Made by a program: the position numbers and the translations under genes. Shown one piece after another: positions 11,470 through 24,359 of a stretch of DNA of 64,000 nt. Where the stretch lies: the NCBI GenBank assembly GCA_039881145.1, contig JAYKKI010000003.1, forward strand, positions 4,855,001 through 4,919,000. Direction: 5' to 3'. The notes under the pieces were generated by a model. That model had not been told where the DNA came from. It did not search any database and was given only the letters and a program-made list of their open reading frames with translations. How positions within the stretch are numbered: the stretch's first letter is position 1; every line of letters begins with the position of its first letter. This stretch comes from Druceiella hillmani. Its lineage: Eukaryota > Arthropoda > Insecta > Lepidoptera > Hepialidae.

Positions 11470-14074
11470 CCAAATAGATAAAATACGTGGAGAAATGAAA
11501 GAAATTATTATGATTAGTTTTAAATCAAATCTAATTTAAGATGATGCTGTAATATTCTAGTGAGGTAATATTAGTGAGTATTTTAGAAATACGTGTTGTA
11601 CGGAACGTAAAATAATAAAGAGATAAATTTCCAAACCAAAAATTAAAAACAAAAGTGACGGGAATACCCGTCACTGATTCTAATGAAAAATTATACAAAT
11701 TATATAAATTGGCGATGAGAGTCTTGAATTTGATTTAAGGTTTTATTCACCGTTTTTCATCTTTAATGTTAGCTAAATAAAACTTTTTAAAGCGATATGC
11801 AATGTGTGTTCCACCTTTAGTTTTCAACCGTGAGTTTAAAAAATTGACAAAATTCTAGATTTGAACTTTGAAATAGCGATATTTTGATTAACAAAGCTTG
11901 AATTTATAAAAAATACATATAATTTGGGAAATATATTTTGCGCTTGTTTCAGTGAGTATTCACTTGGCTCGGCTATTAAGATGCACCCATTTATTATATA
12001 TTATTATAAATACAAGTTTTCTGCATACAGTCCAGTTAAAAGTTTTAAATAATAAGCTTATTTCGTTCAAATTTATTTAATATGTTGATCACGAAAAAAA
12101 TATTTTTAATTATGGAATTATTACATGATGTTACTTAAAAAAAATGTGAAACCTATACATACTAAGTCGGAAATCTTTCCAGCTTTGTTTAACATCTGTA
12201 AGGAATAACTTATAATGAGCACTTATGTAGTGTTTTCACTTTTACTATGGTTACCTATTATCATCCATCACGTTTGCAGCTCAATTACACTCTTTATCAC
12301 TATCATAAATAGATAGCTAAACGGACATTATTTCGAAACTAATAAAGATATTGAAATACGCAATAAACGTCAATAGTTGTCGTACATACGTATAAATAAA
12401 CGCTAGTAATATTACATGTATCAAAAATTTTTAAAATAAATGTGCATAAATTACATGTCAATTGTTAAATACCTCGAAAATGAATATACTAAAATAATAT
12501 CCCATATATGAAACAAATGAGAAATATGTGTTCAAAACTGGAAGTGTACTAACCACACCATTCTTATATGAAAACAACTTTTTACGTTATCACACTGAAA
12601 CCTCTATATTTACAATTGACGTACAATAATACTTAATGTAAATTGCATCTATTGTCTTAAAGTAGCAATTACATTTAACTCAGTGAATCGTGTTGCACCT
12701 TGGCTGGAGCGTCTTCATTTATATAAGAACCCAAGCCCTCAAAATTATTATCTTTTGAGAGAAGTTGGTTCATTTATAAGAGAAGTTGGGCAACATGAAA
12801 ACATAACCAAACTTGAACTTCCGCTTTGTTTGTGTGTTAGACGAATATAACGGGCCGTAAGCTTTTGGATGAAAGTCCTCAGTTTCTATACTTGCAATAA
12901 AATTATATTTTCATAGAGTCTTGTTTCTCTGTATCATAATCCGAAATATTTACATTAAGAAGAACCCCTCATTTTCTGCCTTTTTCGATAACTTCAAATA
13001 TAAACGTTTCTTAAATGTTTAAAAAATGTTTCTGTTTTGTATATATTATTTATTTCGATACACCATTTGAAAGCTTAATTTTAATTAATTATACATTAGA
13101 CATTTTTACACACTTCTATCTTTGTGTTATGAAATTCAGGGTTAAGTCTCGTAAGATCCGTCCTTAATTAGTGCATTAACTGGTAACTGATATTAAGCTT
13201 TACGATTTAAACGTCAAATGATGTTGATTAAGGTAATTTAAAGTTTCTCCATAAACTCGTTACTCATTTTAACATTTCTTCGAGTTCAAGAATTTGGTTA
13301 TATTTTACAATTATTTAATTATTTTTGAATGCGTTTTCTATTTTCTATTTATAATATATTTTAAATTGACCTAATTGACAACATTGATAACGGAAGCATC
13401 ACGATAATTTCTTTTATAATACAACAATATGCACATATGGAAATATAATTGCTTGAAAAAGTGTGGGTACACAATAGTGTGCAAACAAATTTTGGACCCA
13501 ATTACCGGACACTGCACCTTGTAACTGAAGGGTTCTGCAGCTATTTCGATATCCCAATAACTCAGTTCTAGCGAATTTTTCAAGTCTGACTTTAAGCATG
13601 TTGAGAGATGAATACTTTTTTATGTTATTTTACATTGACGTTCAGCAGTGGTTATTGGTCAACTAAAAAAATGTATATGTGATTAATTAGTGAAAATTAA
13701 TATTGATATGATATATTTTTTTTTTATGATTTCATATAATTTTTAAAGGGGAAAAACGATTTTTAACACTTAACGACTTCCGTACTGGTAACATTAATCC
13801 ACAAAAATAAAATTAACATCGAAAAAATATCAATGCCTCAATATTTTTTTCGGTAGAATCAATAACTAGCCTCCATATTACTTTGGTTATTTGTTTCTGA
13901 CTTGGAAAGTTATTTGTTTATTCACTTCGTTATCACGTTACGGCCTAAAATGAAGCTACTTCTAACACTCTACACTGCTAATGTTTTACTAGGTTATTTC
14001 AGCGTCTCCACTATTAGGCGTGAAATGAGACTTGGATTTTTCCATGATTATATATATATTTTTAATTTTTCATG

Positions 14075-14076
<2 letters not shown>
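11470..14076. other. AT-rich non-coding DNA, nothing firmly recognised
   Basis: I see no supported gene. Two overlapping minus-strand frames at 13371-13599 (70 and 61 codons) have no recognisable domain. A 16-base direct repeat (AGAGAAGTTGGTTCAT-like) occurs twice near 12758-12790. Otherwise it is anonymous AT-rich sequence. Confidence 0.45.

Positions 14077-14135
<59 letters not shown>
14077..14135. repeat. (AT)n microsatellite
   Basis: A pure TA dinucleotide run. It is bracketed by three direct copies of TTTTCCATGATTA-like sequence (about 14036, 14064 and 14145), so the array probably grew within a local duplication. Confidence 0.95.
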
Positions 14136-14138
<3 letters not shown>

Positions 14139-15894
14139 ATAGATTTTTCCATGATTAGGTAAAGCACATTATTGAAATTATGAATTTTGTTTATTAAAAA
14201 GTATTTTTATTTCTGAAATTTCGGTACTATCTTTTTTGTTGGGTCTCTATCTCAGAATATAATAACATTTTTTATAATATAATATATAACATTTTTTTCT
14301 CAAATTCGAAAGTAAATATCTGGCAAAACTAAATTAAATTGAACATTGTTATTTATTTTTTTCCATTTACTTATTTATATATGCAGTGTATTGATTGTGT
14401 GATGGTGTCTATTATAACATACAAATCCGTGAAACTTGACAGTTGGAGAATATCATCGAAAAAAGCCATAAAATAACATTTTTTACCAATATAAAGCAGT
14501 AGGATTTTTAAATTTTGTCTGAAAACACTATAAGAAGAACCATATATTCATGACGCATGGAAATTGAATAACTGACCTTAGCTACGATCCTTGAAACTTC
14601 ATATTTTTATAGTTCTCGATCAAATATGAAAAAAAAATAAATAGTACTAGGTAGGTAGTAATAGTAAAACGGAATCAACGCGCGGCCTTTCTGCACGTCC
14701 TTTTGTGCATCCTTTCATCTGCCACAACCTATTTTAAATGAGAATTCAAAACAAAGATAACATAATTTAGACTTAATTAGGTAAACGCAGTAATAGCCCA
14801 AAGGCTTTTGGGCTACCTCTAGGGAAGTAAAAGGAGTCAAAAGTTTTATTTTTCTACACTACAGGATGGAAAATTAAAACGGATAAGAGGAGGAATCTAA
14901 AAATATGCCATTTATTTAAAAAAGAGTTGCTGTCTCTTTCGTTTAGCATTTAATGAAAAATATCCGTAAGTGAAATTAATTATATCTATAAATTAAATAT
15001 AATCTAGAATTTATATATCTAGAATTTAAATACATGTTATTTAAATTCCAGGCATGGCACGAAATGCTTACCACACGAGTTCAACAAGCATTTGATCATT
15101 TTGTTTTCTAATTATATTAACACTATATCAATAGAAATGCTGTCTGTAACTAAACATGTCGTTTAATAAATCACATCTACGTGCTTTTTAATTTTTCCCA
15201 TAATGAAAATTAAATATGCTAATATTTCCTCGCAGATCGCATCATGCATTATATTAATTAATAATATGTTGCTCGTGAATAGCTCTATTATATCCACCTG
15301 AATTGTGTTTCCACAACAATCACAGTTTCTTACATGAAAAGGGCAAGTTCTTCCGTTCGTTCATCGTTTTTAAAACTTGAGAGGATTTAATTGCTAAGTT
15401 TAAGGTCTGAAATATTTCACAGTAGTTATATATCATGTGTAAGAGGTACTACGCATGCTCAGCGTGCTGTGTTCATGTCAAAGAGGCCTTGTGTGTGGAG
15501 AAATGAAGTAAAATTATTACACAAATGTGAATTGACGGTGTGATAAGTATAGGTAACACATCGGACTATTTTCAGGTAAAACTATGCGTTTGTAGGTTCA
15601 GTTCAGTTCTTTCCATTATCAATTGCATGCCTGCTCCACTCAAGCCAACACTTACCCAGGTACTGCTTGAATCGTTTTGTTTGTTTTTATATTCATTCAT
15701 TTCATTATTAACACCAGAAACGTTTATGATGACCCTTGTTGCGATTATTTAATCAAAGCAACACTTAGTTTATGCATCTTTTTCCTATTATTTAGGAATT
15801 TCTGACTGAACTAAAATATTGAACTTGACATACTATATGAGAAGTAAAGAAAACCGATTACGAGCATATAGAATACGCAACTTAAGGTACGTTT

Positions 15895-15896
<2 letters not shown>
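14136..15896. other. AT-rich non-coding DNA with one GC-richer hairpin
   Basis: No gene was recognised. A perfect stem-loop occurs at about 14793-14814 (TAGCCCAAA, short loop, TTTGGGCTA). A 70-codon plus-strand frame at 15540-15752 has no recognisable motif. Confidence 0.45.

Positions 15897-15968
<72 letters not shown>
15897..15968. repeat. (AT)n microsatellite
   Basis: An uninterrupted AT dinucleotide tract of about 72 bp. Confidence 0.95.
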
Positions 15969-15970
<2 letters not shown>

Positions 15971-17079
15971 AATTAAATGTATATAACAATTTTCTTAAAC
16001 TATTTAAATATGCTAATATCATTTATTATATGACACATAATATGTCATCATATACTCTAATATATATCTACATTGCTTGTATAACTATAAAATATAAACG
16101 TCTATTCGTGAGTAGACACAATTTATAATCGATCCACGAAGTTTATTATGAAGTACTGAGTGCTGTTTAGTACCATTTTTCATCACGTACATGCAATCGC
16201 AACGATCTCAAATTATCATGTGATGATTGAAGACAACAAGTTTTTACTATATGTGAATATAGTAAATACTTATTGTCTCCAATCCTGATAATGACCTTTA
16301 ACTAAAATTGCAAAACGTCGTTCAAAATGTCATTATGAAATTTAATCGGAAACGGTAATTACGCTTAGAAAATATTTTCATTCTAAAGCAATTTTGTCTC
16401 GTTTCAGACAACTGAATACTTATGTATAAAGAAAATTATATTAATTTTGCAGACGGGTATAAAAATAAAAGTAAATTCAATTCCATTATGCCCTCATAAA
16501 TAACTTTTGGCCTCGAATTAAGCTGGTCACTTACATTATAGTAGCGCATTGTCATCTCAATGTACGAAAGATGAAACTGACTGATCTACGAATGTATAAC
16601 CCAAACCGCTAGCTATAGACACTTGAAAGTTTACATAGAAATTCCTTATATAACATGAGCAACCATCCAATTTTTTTCAAAATTCAATTCATAAATAAAA
16701 AATAATAATTACACGATCGTACTCGAAACTCCTCAGTAGCACTTAAAATAACAAATGATTTAATATATGTTCTACGGCATTTTGGAATTAAATCCCTAAG
16801 GGGTTACTTTGAATAAATATTAACTTTGAATAAATATTATTTATGTAATTATGAAAATAAATTTTAGGGTTGTCAGAGGTGTAACATTCTCTTAAACAGA
16901 TTTAGTTCAATTATGATATGAATAACTATGTAGTAGTGCAATTACTCTGAATTCTTGTCACTTCAATATTTTACAGTACAGGTACAGAAGCCAAGTCCAG
17001 TTTCCTTGATTTCGATAAAAAATTGTCTTACTACTGGAAGGTAAGTAAATTTGTTTATATATTAATGTTTTTTGTATAT
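15969..17079. other. Non-coding DNA, one hairpin noted
   Basis: Apart from the 60-nt hairpin at 16225-16284 (own entry) I see no gene or repeat boundary. No reading frame of useful length exists here. Confidence 0.45.
16225..16284. ncRNA. miRNA-like or inverted-repeat hairpin
   Basis: A 28-nt arm (16225-16252), a 4-nt loop and a complementary 28-nt arm (16257-16284) form a stem with only three mismatches. A second short complementary block outside the stem (ATTATCA and TGATAATG, about 16212 and 16284) would lengthen it with a bulge. Size and near-perfect pairing are compatible with a pre-miRNA or a short palindromic transposon relic. Nothing shows that it is transcribed, and strand cannot be decided. 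Confidence 0.3.
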
Positions 17080-17262
17080 TCTAACTAATATAATAAACGG
17101 GAGAATCATTTTGTTTGTTTTAATTTCGTGGCACAATTATTCAACCGATTTTCATGCAACTTGGCTTACGAATATACAGTTCTCTGTAATTGATTAAGAA
17201 ATACCCTTTATTTCAAGAAATTATTAATCCAAGTAAGAAAAGCCGCGGGCAAAATTAGTATT
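17080..17262 (+). repeat. Fragment resembling a common arthropod non-coding repeat
   Basis: The segment runs from ACTAATATAATAAACGGGAG through CAACCGATTTTCATGCAACTTGG to GCCGCGGGCAAAATTAG. This order, with an 'accgattttgatgaaactt' block followed by a 'gccgcgggc...ctagt' end, is one I recognise from widespread short repeats in insect genomes, some attributed to Helitron-like elements. The class is not certain from this fragment. Confidence 0.45.
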
Positions 17263-18355
17263 TTGTAAAATGTTTTGACATCTCATATCGGCATTCACCC
17301 TAAACAAATATTACGATAATTGTATTGCATGTCTGTTAATTACTAGCCATATATATTCACATGTATATGTACTTTCGAAGCCGCTCAAGTTGGCTTAATC
17401 GTGCGTGATTACCGAAGCTGCAATCAAGGGCGAAACGTGTAATTTACTGAAGGTTTTAAAAGATCACTATTTAGTTTGCCGATATGTTTATTTTTGTGTT
17501 CAAATACAAGTTTCGAAATAATTGATTGTATGCATAGATATATCAAATTATATCCGATAAATTAGGCAATGCTTTAAATTTTAGTATTTTCATATTATAT
17601 GTTTAAATTTATATGAATATTTAAGTCGATTTCAAATATACTTATAATCTTTTGTACGAATGACTTCCTAAAAGTCTCACTAAAGTCATTTACTGGTATT
17701 GAAATGCAAATTATTCTGTGGTTTGTAATGTATATAGTAAAGGAATGTATTTAAAATGAAATCAAATGTTTAGGATCTACAGAAATAAATGGCCTTTCTA
17801 TTTATAGACTTAAACTGTGAATAGATAAATATCCAAATCTAGATATTACAAATAATGTATGATTTATTAAGTAGGAGTTTGAGTCGAAGTGTCATTAGGT
17901 AAATTGGTTTCGCGTCACGCGTTTACGCATAAAACTTTCCACTTGCACCATAACGTACTTGACTATAATAATATCTACATATTGCAATATATTGTCTAGA
18001 GCAAACATTTCTAGTAATAAGTATTCATAATTCTACTCATTTGTTGAAATTTAGTACCAATTTAAAAATAATGACATTATGACCCCGCTCTTTTGGTGAA
18101 GATGATGGTTGGCAATTATCGTAATTATTTTAACTTTGTCAACTGTTGCTCAAAACAAAGATGCAGTGATCATATTGAATTGTTCTCACATATGCCGTAT
18201 CAATGAGCTTTGCTATATTTAAAAGATTTATATTCACATATTATACCACAATGTTAAAGCAGTGCTTTTTCTCGTTTTTCTTGATACATAATATAACCTG
18301 CATATACAATATCAATTTAATTACAATTCATAATTGATTCATAGAAAGCCCGTTT

Positions 18356-18360
<5 letters not shown>
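17263..18360. other. AT-rich non-coding DNA, nothing recognised
   Basis: No gene, RNA or repeat boundary was recognised in this stretch before the (AT)n block. Confidence 0.45.
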
Positions 18361-18405
<45 letters not shown>

Positions 18406-18406
18406 G

Positions 18407-18452
<46 letters not shown>
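18361..18452. repeat. (AT)n microsatellite with GTATATGTATG interruption
   Basis: A TA repeat of about 92 bp with one TATGTATATGTATG interruption. It abuts the 5' side of the Gypsy relic, so the retroelement remnant lies between two (AT)n arrays. Confidence 0.95.
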
Positions 18453-18460
<8 letters not shown>

Positions 18461-18469
18461 TCATTGTAA

Positions 18470-19206
18470 AATACCATACGTGAAGGGCACCTCCGAGTTG
18501 AGTTCACAATGAGTAGCAAAATGAAAGAGAGATTGTGACAGGAATCTTCCAGTTCCAAATTTGACGATATTTTGAAAATTGTCAACGCCACAAAAATATC
18601 TAAATTTGAAACACAAGAAATGGACTGGATATACACCCAAATATAAACAAAATATTAGTAAATAAATACAAATAAACACCTACAAGGAAAATAAATGCAA
18701 TACGTACAATATGAATAAAAATAATATGAACGAAAAGAAAATACATTGTTCCCATTGCGGGGAAAATAATCACAAAGCATGTCAGTGCAGACTGAAAAAT
18801 AAAGTGAATTGTTAGAAATGCAAGATATAGGGACATCCACAGTCAGTTTGCTTAAAAGATCATAGACACCTAAACATTGAAAATGATTGTTCATTGAATG
18901 AAAATGAGGAAAAATATATGAAATACATAAATATCTATGGAAAATTATCATACACAAAGTGATAAATACAACATATTGCTACAATTGAATGACAAATAGA
19001 AACCTTGGAATTGGACACGTGTACAGCAATTACAAAATGTTCCATATAGTATTTCAAGAAAAATGTTTAAACGTGGAGACTGGATAACACCGTAGTGATA
19101 GTGGATACCTATACAGGTAAAGTAATACGATCCATCGCCACCAGTAATCTAAAAATTAAAATATTATTGGCAGAAAGGTGGACCTAGTTATTGGAAGATA
19201 ATTGTG
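18470..19206 (+). pseudogene. Gypsy-type retrotransposon gag/protease fragment
   Basis: A broken plus-strand reading matches the nucleocapsid-protease part of Ty3/Gypsy (Mag-like) polyproteins. At about 18500-18620 the reading KMKERL...KFDDILKIVNATK resembles the capsid C-terminus. At about 18750 come two zinc-knuckle-like motifs, CSHCGENNHKACQC and, after a stop, KCKI-GHPQSVC. Downstream, LELDTCTAITKCS corresponds to the retropepsin active site (family DTGTA; here DTCTA, so the catalytic glycine is lost). VDTYTGKVI and a GPSYWKIIV piece (family GPSLLGRNW) close the domain. At least five stops and several frameshifts are present. Reverse transcriptase, integrase and LTRs are not seen; an (AT)n array replaces the 3' side. 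Confidence 0.75.
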
Positions 19207-19282
<76 letters not shown>

Positions 19283-19290
19283 TATATATA
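19206..19290. repeat. (AT)n microsatellite
   Basis: A TA repeat with single G and C interruptions and a final AAATATATATA block. It terminates the Gypsy relic. Small frames translating as alternating Tyr-Ile here are repeat artefacts. Confidence 0.95.
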
Positions 19291-22193
19291 ATTTTTTTTA
19301 TAATTTATTTTATCATTTTTTCTTAAATTTATGTGTAAGTAATTAGTTTGTAGCAAGTAAAGAAATGTAAAGACTTCGAACTAAAGGAGCTTCATTCACA
19401 CTCAAATACATAAGTATTTCAACCTACATTTCTATTAAAATATATACAATTACAAATATTATTTTTAACTTTTGTAATATGTTTCCTAGTAGTTATATGT
19501 CTTTCATAGATGTAAAAATAATACGTATTTAATGTTTAGTGCGATTTAATGTCATGAAATTTTTGGTAAAACTCAAGTAAAGGTGTATTTTTTTAATTTC
19601 TACGGTTTTGAAGAATTATGTATTTTCAAATAATTAATTACATATTTATTTACAAATGTCCCATGTACGTAATGTGCAAATGTCCCATGCACTAACACAA
19701 TTATATCGTAAGAATATATGATAATCACAAAATTAGTCCTATAAGCTTAAAAGAGTAAAGAAGCAAAAAATTATTTTTAACATAGAGGATCATTGTCGGT
19801 TCTCATCACGGGCATGCACTATTAACAAAATGTGTATATAATAAGACGACCCGTTTTATAACTTCCATGTTTAGTACACTATAAATTTAGAACAATTGAA
19901 TACTTTGTCGCAACTACCTAAGAAACGAAAGTGAAAAAAAGTCGAAAAAAAGTTAATTGCTGCTTATCACTTTAATTCTCATCTTTATTTCATAGATAAT
20001 CATATTTGAAAGAGACAATCATTCAATTAAATTATATTCAGGCTTTACGGGAGCTTCTGAATCGAGATATCATTTATACATATAACTCACACGAGGAGGT
20101 TTGCATATGTTTAGATGCTTGTAAAAATTGAAGCAATTATGCGCCCTTACATAATATTTTACTAAACCTTTAAATTTCTAAATATTGTTTTTCAGTTTGT
20201 AAACACACTCTGATATGAAGTACGATACGATACTATCATAAGAATAAAGAAAATATCTTGATGTGCCTATTTTCTAGTAATTAACTTGTAATTGACAAGT
20301 AAAAAAAACAATACCAAATTGCAAGAAAACCGAGTCAATTTCCTTTTTTAATATCATTGCAATCGTATTTTTTGTTTATCCTTTTCCCAGTCTTACGGAC
20401 AAATTTGAGAGGGCGAGAAACAGTAGAAATAGAGTGGAAAGTAACATTTCGGAAGACGATTCCATGAAAAAACAAAACTTATGATATTAACATTAAGAAA
20501 CATGAATACTTCGTTTCTTTTTAGTTTCTTATAACACATATTTTGTATACTTTCAAACATATTTTCATGCTTATCAGAGAAGAGTTAAATGTACTTATTA
20601 GCATTGGCAAGTCTTCCCTAAATTATAAGTTTTTCAGTGATTTATTTTCGCGGTAATTTTATTTATACTTATACTATTTTAATTAATATGTGTGTATATA
20701 TTTAATAGAAACAAAGTACTATCAAAGGATACGGACTTGAATTTTTCCAGTCTTCACTAGATAAGTGTTATTCCTATCGAAGAAATTATAATCTTTTATC
20801 ATGTAACATTTCATGAAACCCGAGGGCTTGCGTAATATTCGGTTACTAAAATAGCACACAAACGTCATATGTCGCTTTTATTACTTCGCAATGTTTATCA
20901 TTGCGATAGATAGATAAATATAGAGTATATGTTTATTTTATATAATTACTTAATATAAATATTAAAATAGTAACTTTTATTAATAATTCAGAACAGGATA
21001 TTGAACAGCAAATTTCGAAACTAAAACAATCGATAAGAAAAATCATAAGGTAAATGTAAAAAAAAAATTAGTAACATAATATGAATATATTTAAAAGATA
21101 ATAAACAATGTACTAATGTATCAAAATATATAATAAACTTGATTACAATAATTAAAACCCGTAAATATGGTCTAGTTTCAATAAAGTTGGCGTTATTATA
21201 TGTTGTAACCCAACATCGTGAGAATAGGGGTCCACGTGGAGAAGGGGCATAAAGTTTTTATTAAGAAAAATTTGCCGTATTTATTCATTATTTCTAAAGT
21301 GTTATTTTAAATATATTTGCAAATTACTACTGTATTTTACGATTCATCCAACATTACGGTCGGAATGTAGTATATTACAAAGCTTACACTCGTAGCTTTG
21401 CTGATGTACTTAGTTATTTTACCACATTGTAACCAAAGAAGTATATTTTTGATAATAATTGACCTTTTTATTAATTATATTGGAAATCCTGAATTTTCGA
21501 TTTATTAAATTTGAACAAATTTTCCTTAGTTGATCACTTTGTCTCAACATCGGACTCATAACTAAGAAAAAAAGTCAAGATTAATATTTCTTAGTCATTA
21601 CAGTACAAAAAATAACAAAAAATAAAAATTTTGTGCAAATTAGTTAATAAATTCAGAGATAAACATTGAGTTTAAACTAAACAAAGTCTTTTAATGTAAA
21701 TTATTTAACAAAAAATTAACTTCAATATTTTAAAATAATTGCAAACCAAAGGTCAAGCAATTTTTGAAATATTAAAATGCGCTGTTTTTCTTATTAATTT
21801 TTATTTAAATGAAATCTTTTCTCATTCTGCAAAAGGTGATTCTCCCTTTCATTCAGTTAATTGAGCTGCGGGCCTAGACAAAGTTCCCTTGTACTTTCGT
21901 TATTGTTTGTAGAAATGACATTTGACATAGAAAGGTCACGTGGTCCAGTGTTGACAAATAGTATTTTGGTAGACAAAAGCGCTTCTTTCTATTCTACAAA
22001 ACGATACGTCATTGTTTCTATGACGTCGTTCGACAATTTTCATAAAATCGCGTAGACAACATGCAATTTTGCCAAGTGAAATCGCGAAGCTGGCGTCAGT
22101 TTGGTACGATAGTATAACGAACGCTAGCTTGTTGTAGAAAACGAAACAAAATAGCGATTTTTTAATCAGAAGTCGTGACAAATTTACGCAACC
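19291..22193. other. Non-coding DNA; last 350 bp may be 5' part of the Harbinger element
   Basis: No gene was recognised from 19.3 to 21.8 kb. From about 21850 the GC content rises and the sequence runs directly into the Harbinger transposase frame, so it is plausibly that element's 5' flank. The overlapping small frames of 64 (+) and 81 (-) codons at 21861-22181 show no domain. I could not find a matching terminal inverted repeat by eye. Confidence 0.4.
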
Positions 22194-23850
22194 GTGATTT
22201 TAAATGCTGCTCATAACGAAGATGTATGGATGAGACGCCAAAAAAGAATTGAAAGTCGTCAATGTTTGGAGCTGATTAGCGAAATGCCGGATGTATTGTT
22301 TGTAGAACGCTTTAGGCTCAATAAACAAACATTCCGGCAGCTTTGTCGCGGTTTCAGAATACATATATCGCTAACAGGTACTAGAGAAATACCTTTAGAA
22401 GTCAAGGCAAGACTGAGATTTAATATATTCCAACATAACATAAAATTATTTAAAAATAAGTGAGTGAAAATTATAATAGTTTTGGTTGAGTAATTTTTAC
22501 GGATACTAAGCTTTTTAGCTACGCGTTCGTATTAGCGGATTGCTGGCACTTCCCAAAATTTATTACAACGGACGGCTAGTCCCTCCATCAAGTAGGTTGT
22601 TGATGCACTAAATTACACTGCAATAGCAGATAAGTGGATTGTGTTTCCATAATCTCAACAAGAAAGAACATGTATAAAACAATAGAAAAGAGTACTACTC
22701 ACTAAATGTTCAAATGGTAAGTTTAGAAAACCTGATAGAGGAATCGGTGATAAAAGTTTGATTAACCAAAACAAATATTTACAGGTTTGTGACAACAATT
22801 TGAAAATTTTGAACCTTAGTGTTGAGGTGTGAGCATCTATCAGCATGTTGTATATGCTGACTTTAAGCTCACGTAAATATTAAACTGATTGTATTTATTA
22901 TCAACTATTTGCGATAGTAACCAGTTTGTGGCTCTGATTACGTTAATGATTTTAAAGAAATACAAATTAAATATAAAACTTTCATAGTTTTCATATGATT
23001 CATTTATGTATTTTTAACAGTCAAATACAATGTTTATGACAAACATATTTCATTTATATCCGCAACTGAATTTTTTATCTCACAATTGTCTAATATCTCA
23101 CAAATAACTGTCTAGCGTCATTTAATGTTTATGTTACATGTACACCGTAAAATATGTACAAAATATGCTAACCTCTAAGCAGTGATAATAAGATAATACA
23201 TGTTATAAATATCCTAATGCTAATAAGCATAACAAAAATACAAGCCGCAAATAGCACTGTTACAGAAATAGTTTGCTAATTTAATATTAGAAATAGCAGG
23301 CTAATTAGTAATATGTTAGCAGGATTAATATTAATATAAACTAGCTTTAGCGCCCATCGCTACTGAACATCAATGTGTGAGATTGACTCAAATAATTTCC
23401 CTTGATAACACTGTTATTTAAAGCTTTTTAAAGAACAATAAAAAGTTAGAAAAGGAATTGTTTTACAGATGCTTCTGGATACCCACTCAGATTGTGGTTG
23501 ATAACACCCATATTAAATGGTGCTCCAGGTTCAGGAAGCGACAACAAAAGGCGACATGTACTTGAAACTGCATTGAGCGCTGCTTTAGTTTGCTCAAATC
23601 ACGATGGAGATGTTTGCTTAGAGACCAAACTTTGCGCTATCGTCCTCATACGGCTAGTAAAATAATGCATGTTGTGTGCTGCATTAAATGCACGCAATAT
23701 TGCATTAAATGCACGCATACCGCCTCTAAACGATCTGCCTACTACATATGAAGGTGATGACGGGGATTATAGCTCACAAGTAAATACTTCTAACACTGAT
23801 AGTGAGCTCATTCAAGGCGGGGCAGCTTTACAGCGTGATAAATAGATTAT
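22194..23850 (+). pseudogene. PIF/Harbinger transposase (HARBI1-like), degenerate
   Basis: This is the remnant of a DDE-type nuclease that moved a Harbinger element. The N-terminal part (22194-22410) is open and reads FVERFRLNKQTFRQLCRGF then TGTREIPLEVKARLRF, the conserved start of HARBI1-like proteins. After a frame break, VVDALNYTAIADKWIVFP at about 22595-22655 matches 'VxxALNxPxxxxKWIxFP'. The C-terminal part (23470-23850) gives SGYPLRLWLITPILN (family GDSGYPLxPWLLTP). In a shifted frame CIERCFSLLKSRWRCLL and LRYRPHTASKIMHVVC follow, the region around the last catalytic acid. The middle (22.7-23.4 kb), with the first two catalytic Asp residues, is unrecognisable. Multiple stops and frameshifts make it inactive. 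Its usual partner lies next to it on the opposite strand. Confidence 0.88.
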
Positions 23851-23976
23851 AATTTAAATTTTATATATTTATAGAGTTTTACTCATAAATGTGAGCAGTA
23901 ATTAGGTTCAGTTTCAAAGTACAGCAAGTTCTCAAACGTTACTTGTGTCAAAGGTTTATTCATTGTAATCTTTGAT

Positions 23977-24355
23977 TTAATAATTCAGGTAGCACTTCAA
24001 AAATACTTGCTAAAGAATAAGAAGTTGGTTGTGCTTGTGCTCCATATCAAGCCTTATTGACTCGAGCCGTAACCTTTCCATTTCACGCTCATACAATCTT
24101 TTTTCTTGAGCGTCTTCTCGTTGCAAACGGCGCTACTCGACAGCTGCAAACTCACTGTACGCTTTCTCAAACGGTGTTGTTTGCAACCGTCTTCTGCGCG
24201 AGGCTGACAGGCGACGTGATCGAGGCGTGGTAATGGCAGATAATGGCTGAGAGATTGCGGCTGGTGCCGGCGGCAGGGAAGCGAACCGGGCAGGTACCGG
24301 TGTTACTAGAGGTGCTGTTGATGGTGGTGGTGGTTGCATTGACAGCGAAGGTGAA
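23977..24355 (-). pseudogene. Harbinger Myb/SANT-like accessory protein, C-terminal part
   Basis: The minus strand gives a proline/alanine-rich linker (QPPPPSTAPLVTPVPARF), then SRRLSASRRRRLQTTPFEKAYSEFAAVE, a stop, and RLQREDAQEKRLYEREMERL with a helical tail ending HKHNQLLIL...QVFLKCYLNY. A long charged coiled helix after a low-complexity linker is typical of the Myb/SANT-like DNA-binding partner that Harbinger elements encode beside the transposase. The N-terminal trihelix is not visible. A splice acceptor-like CCCAACAG just upstream (about 24358) suggests this is the last exon. Two in-frame stops (after AAVE and LLIL) indicate decay. Convergent arrangement with the transposase supports the call. 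Confidence 0.75.
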
Positions 24356-24359
24356 TCTG

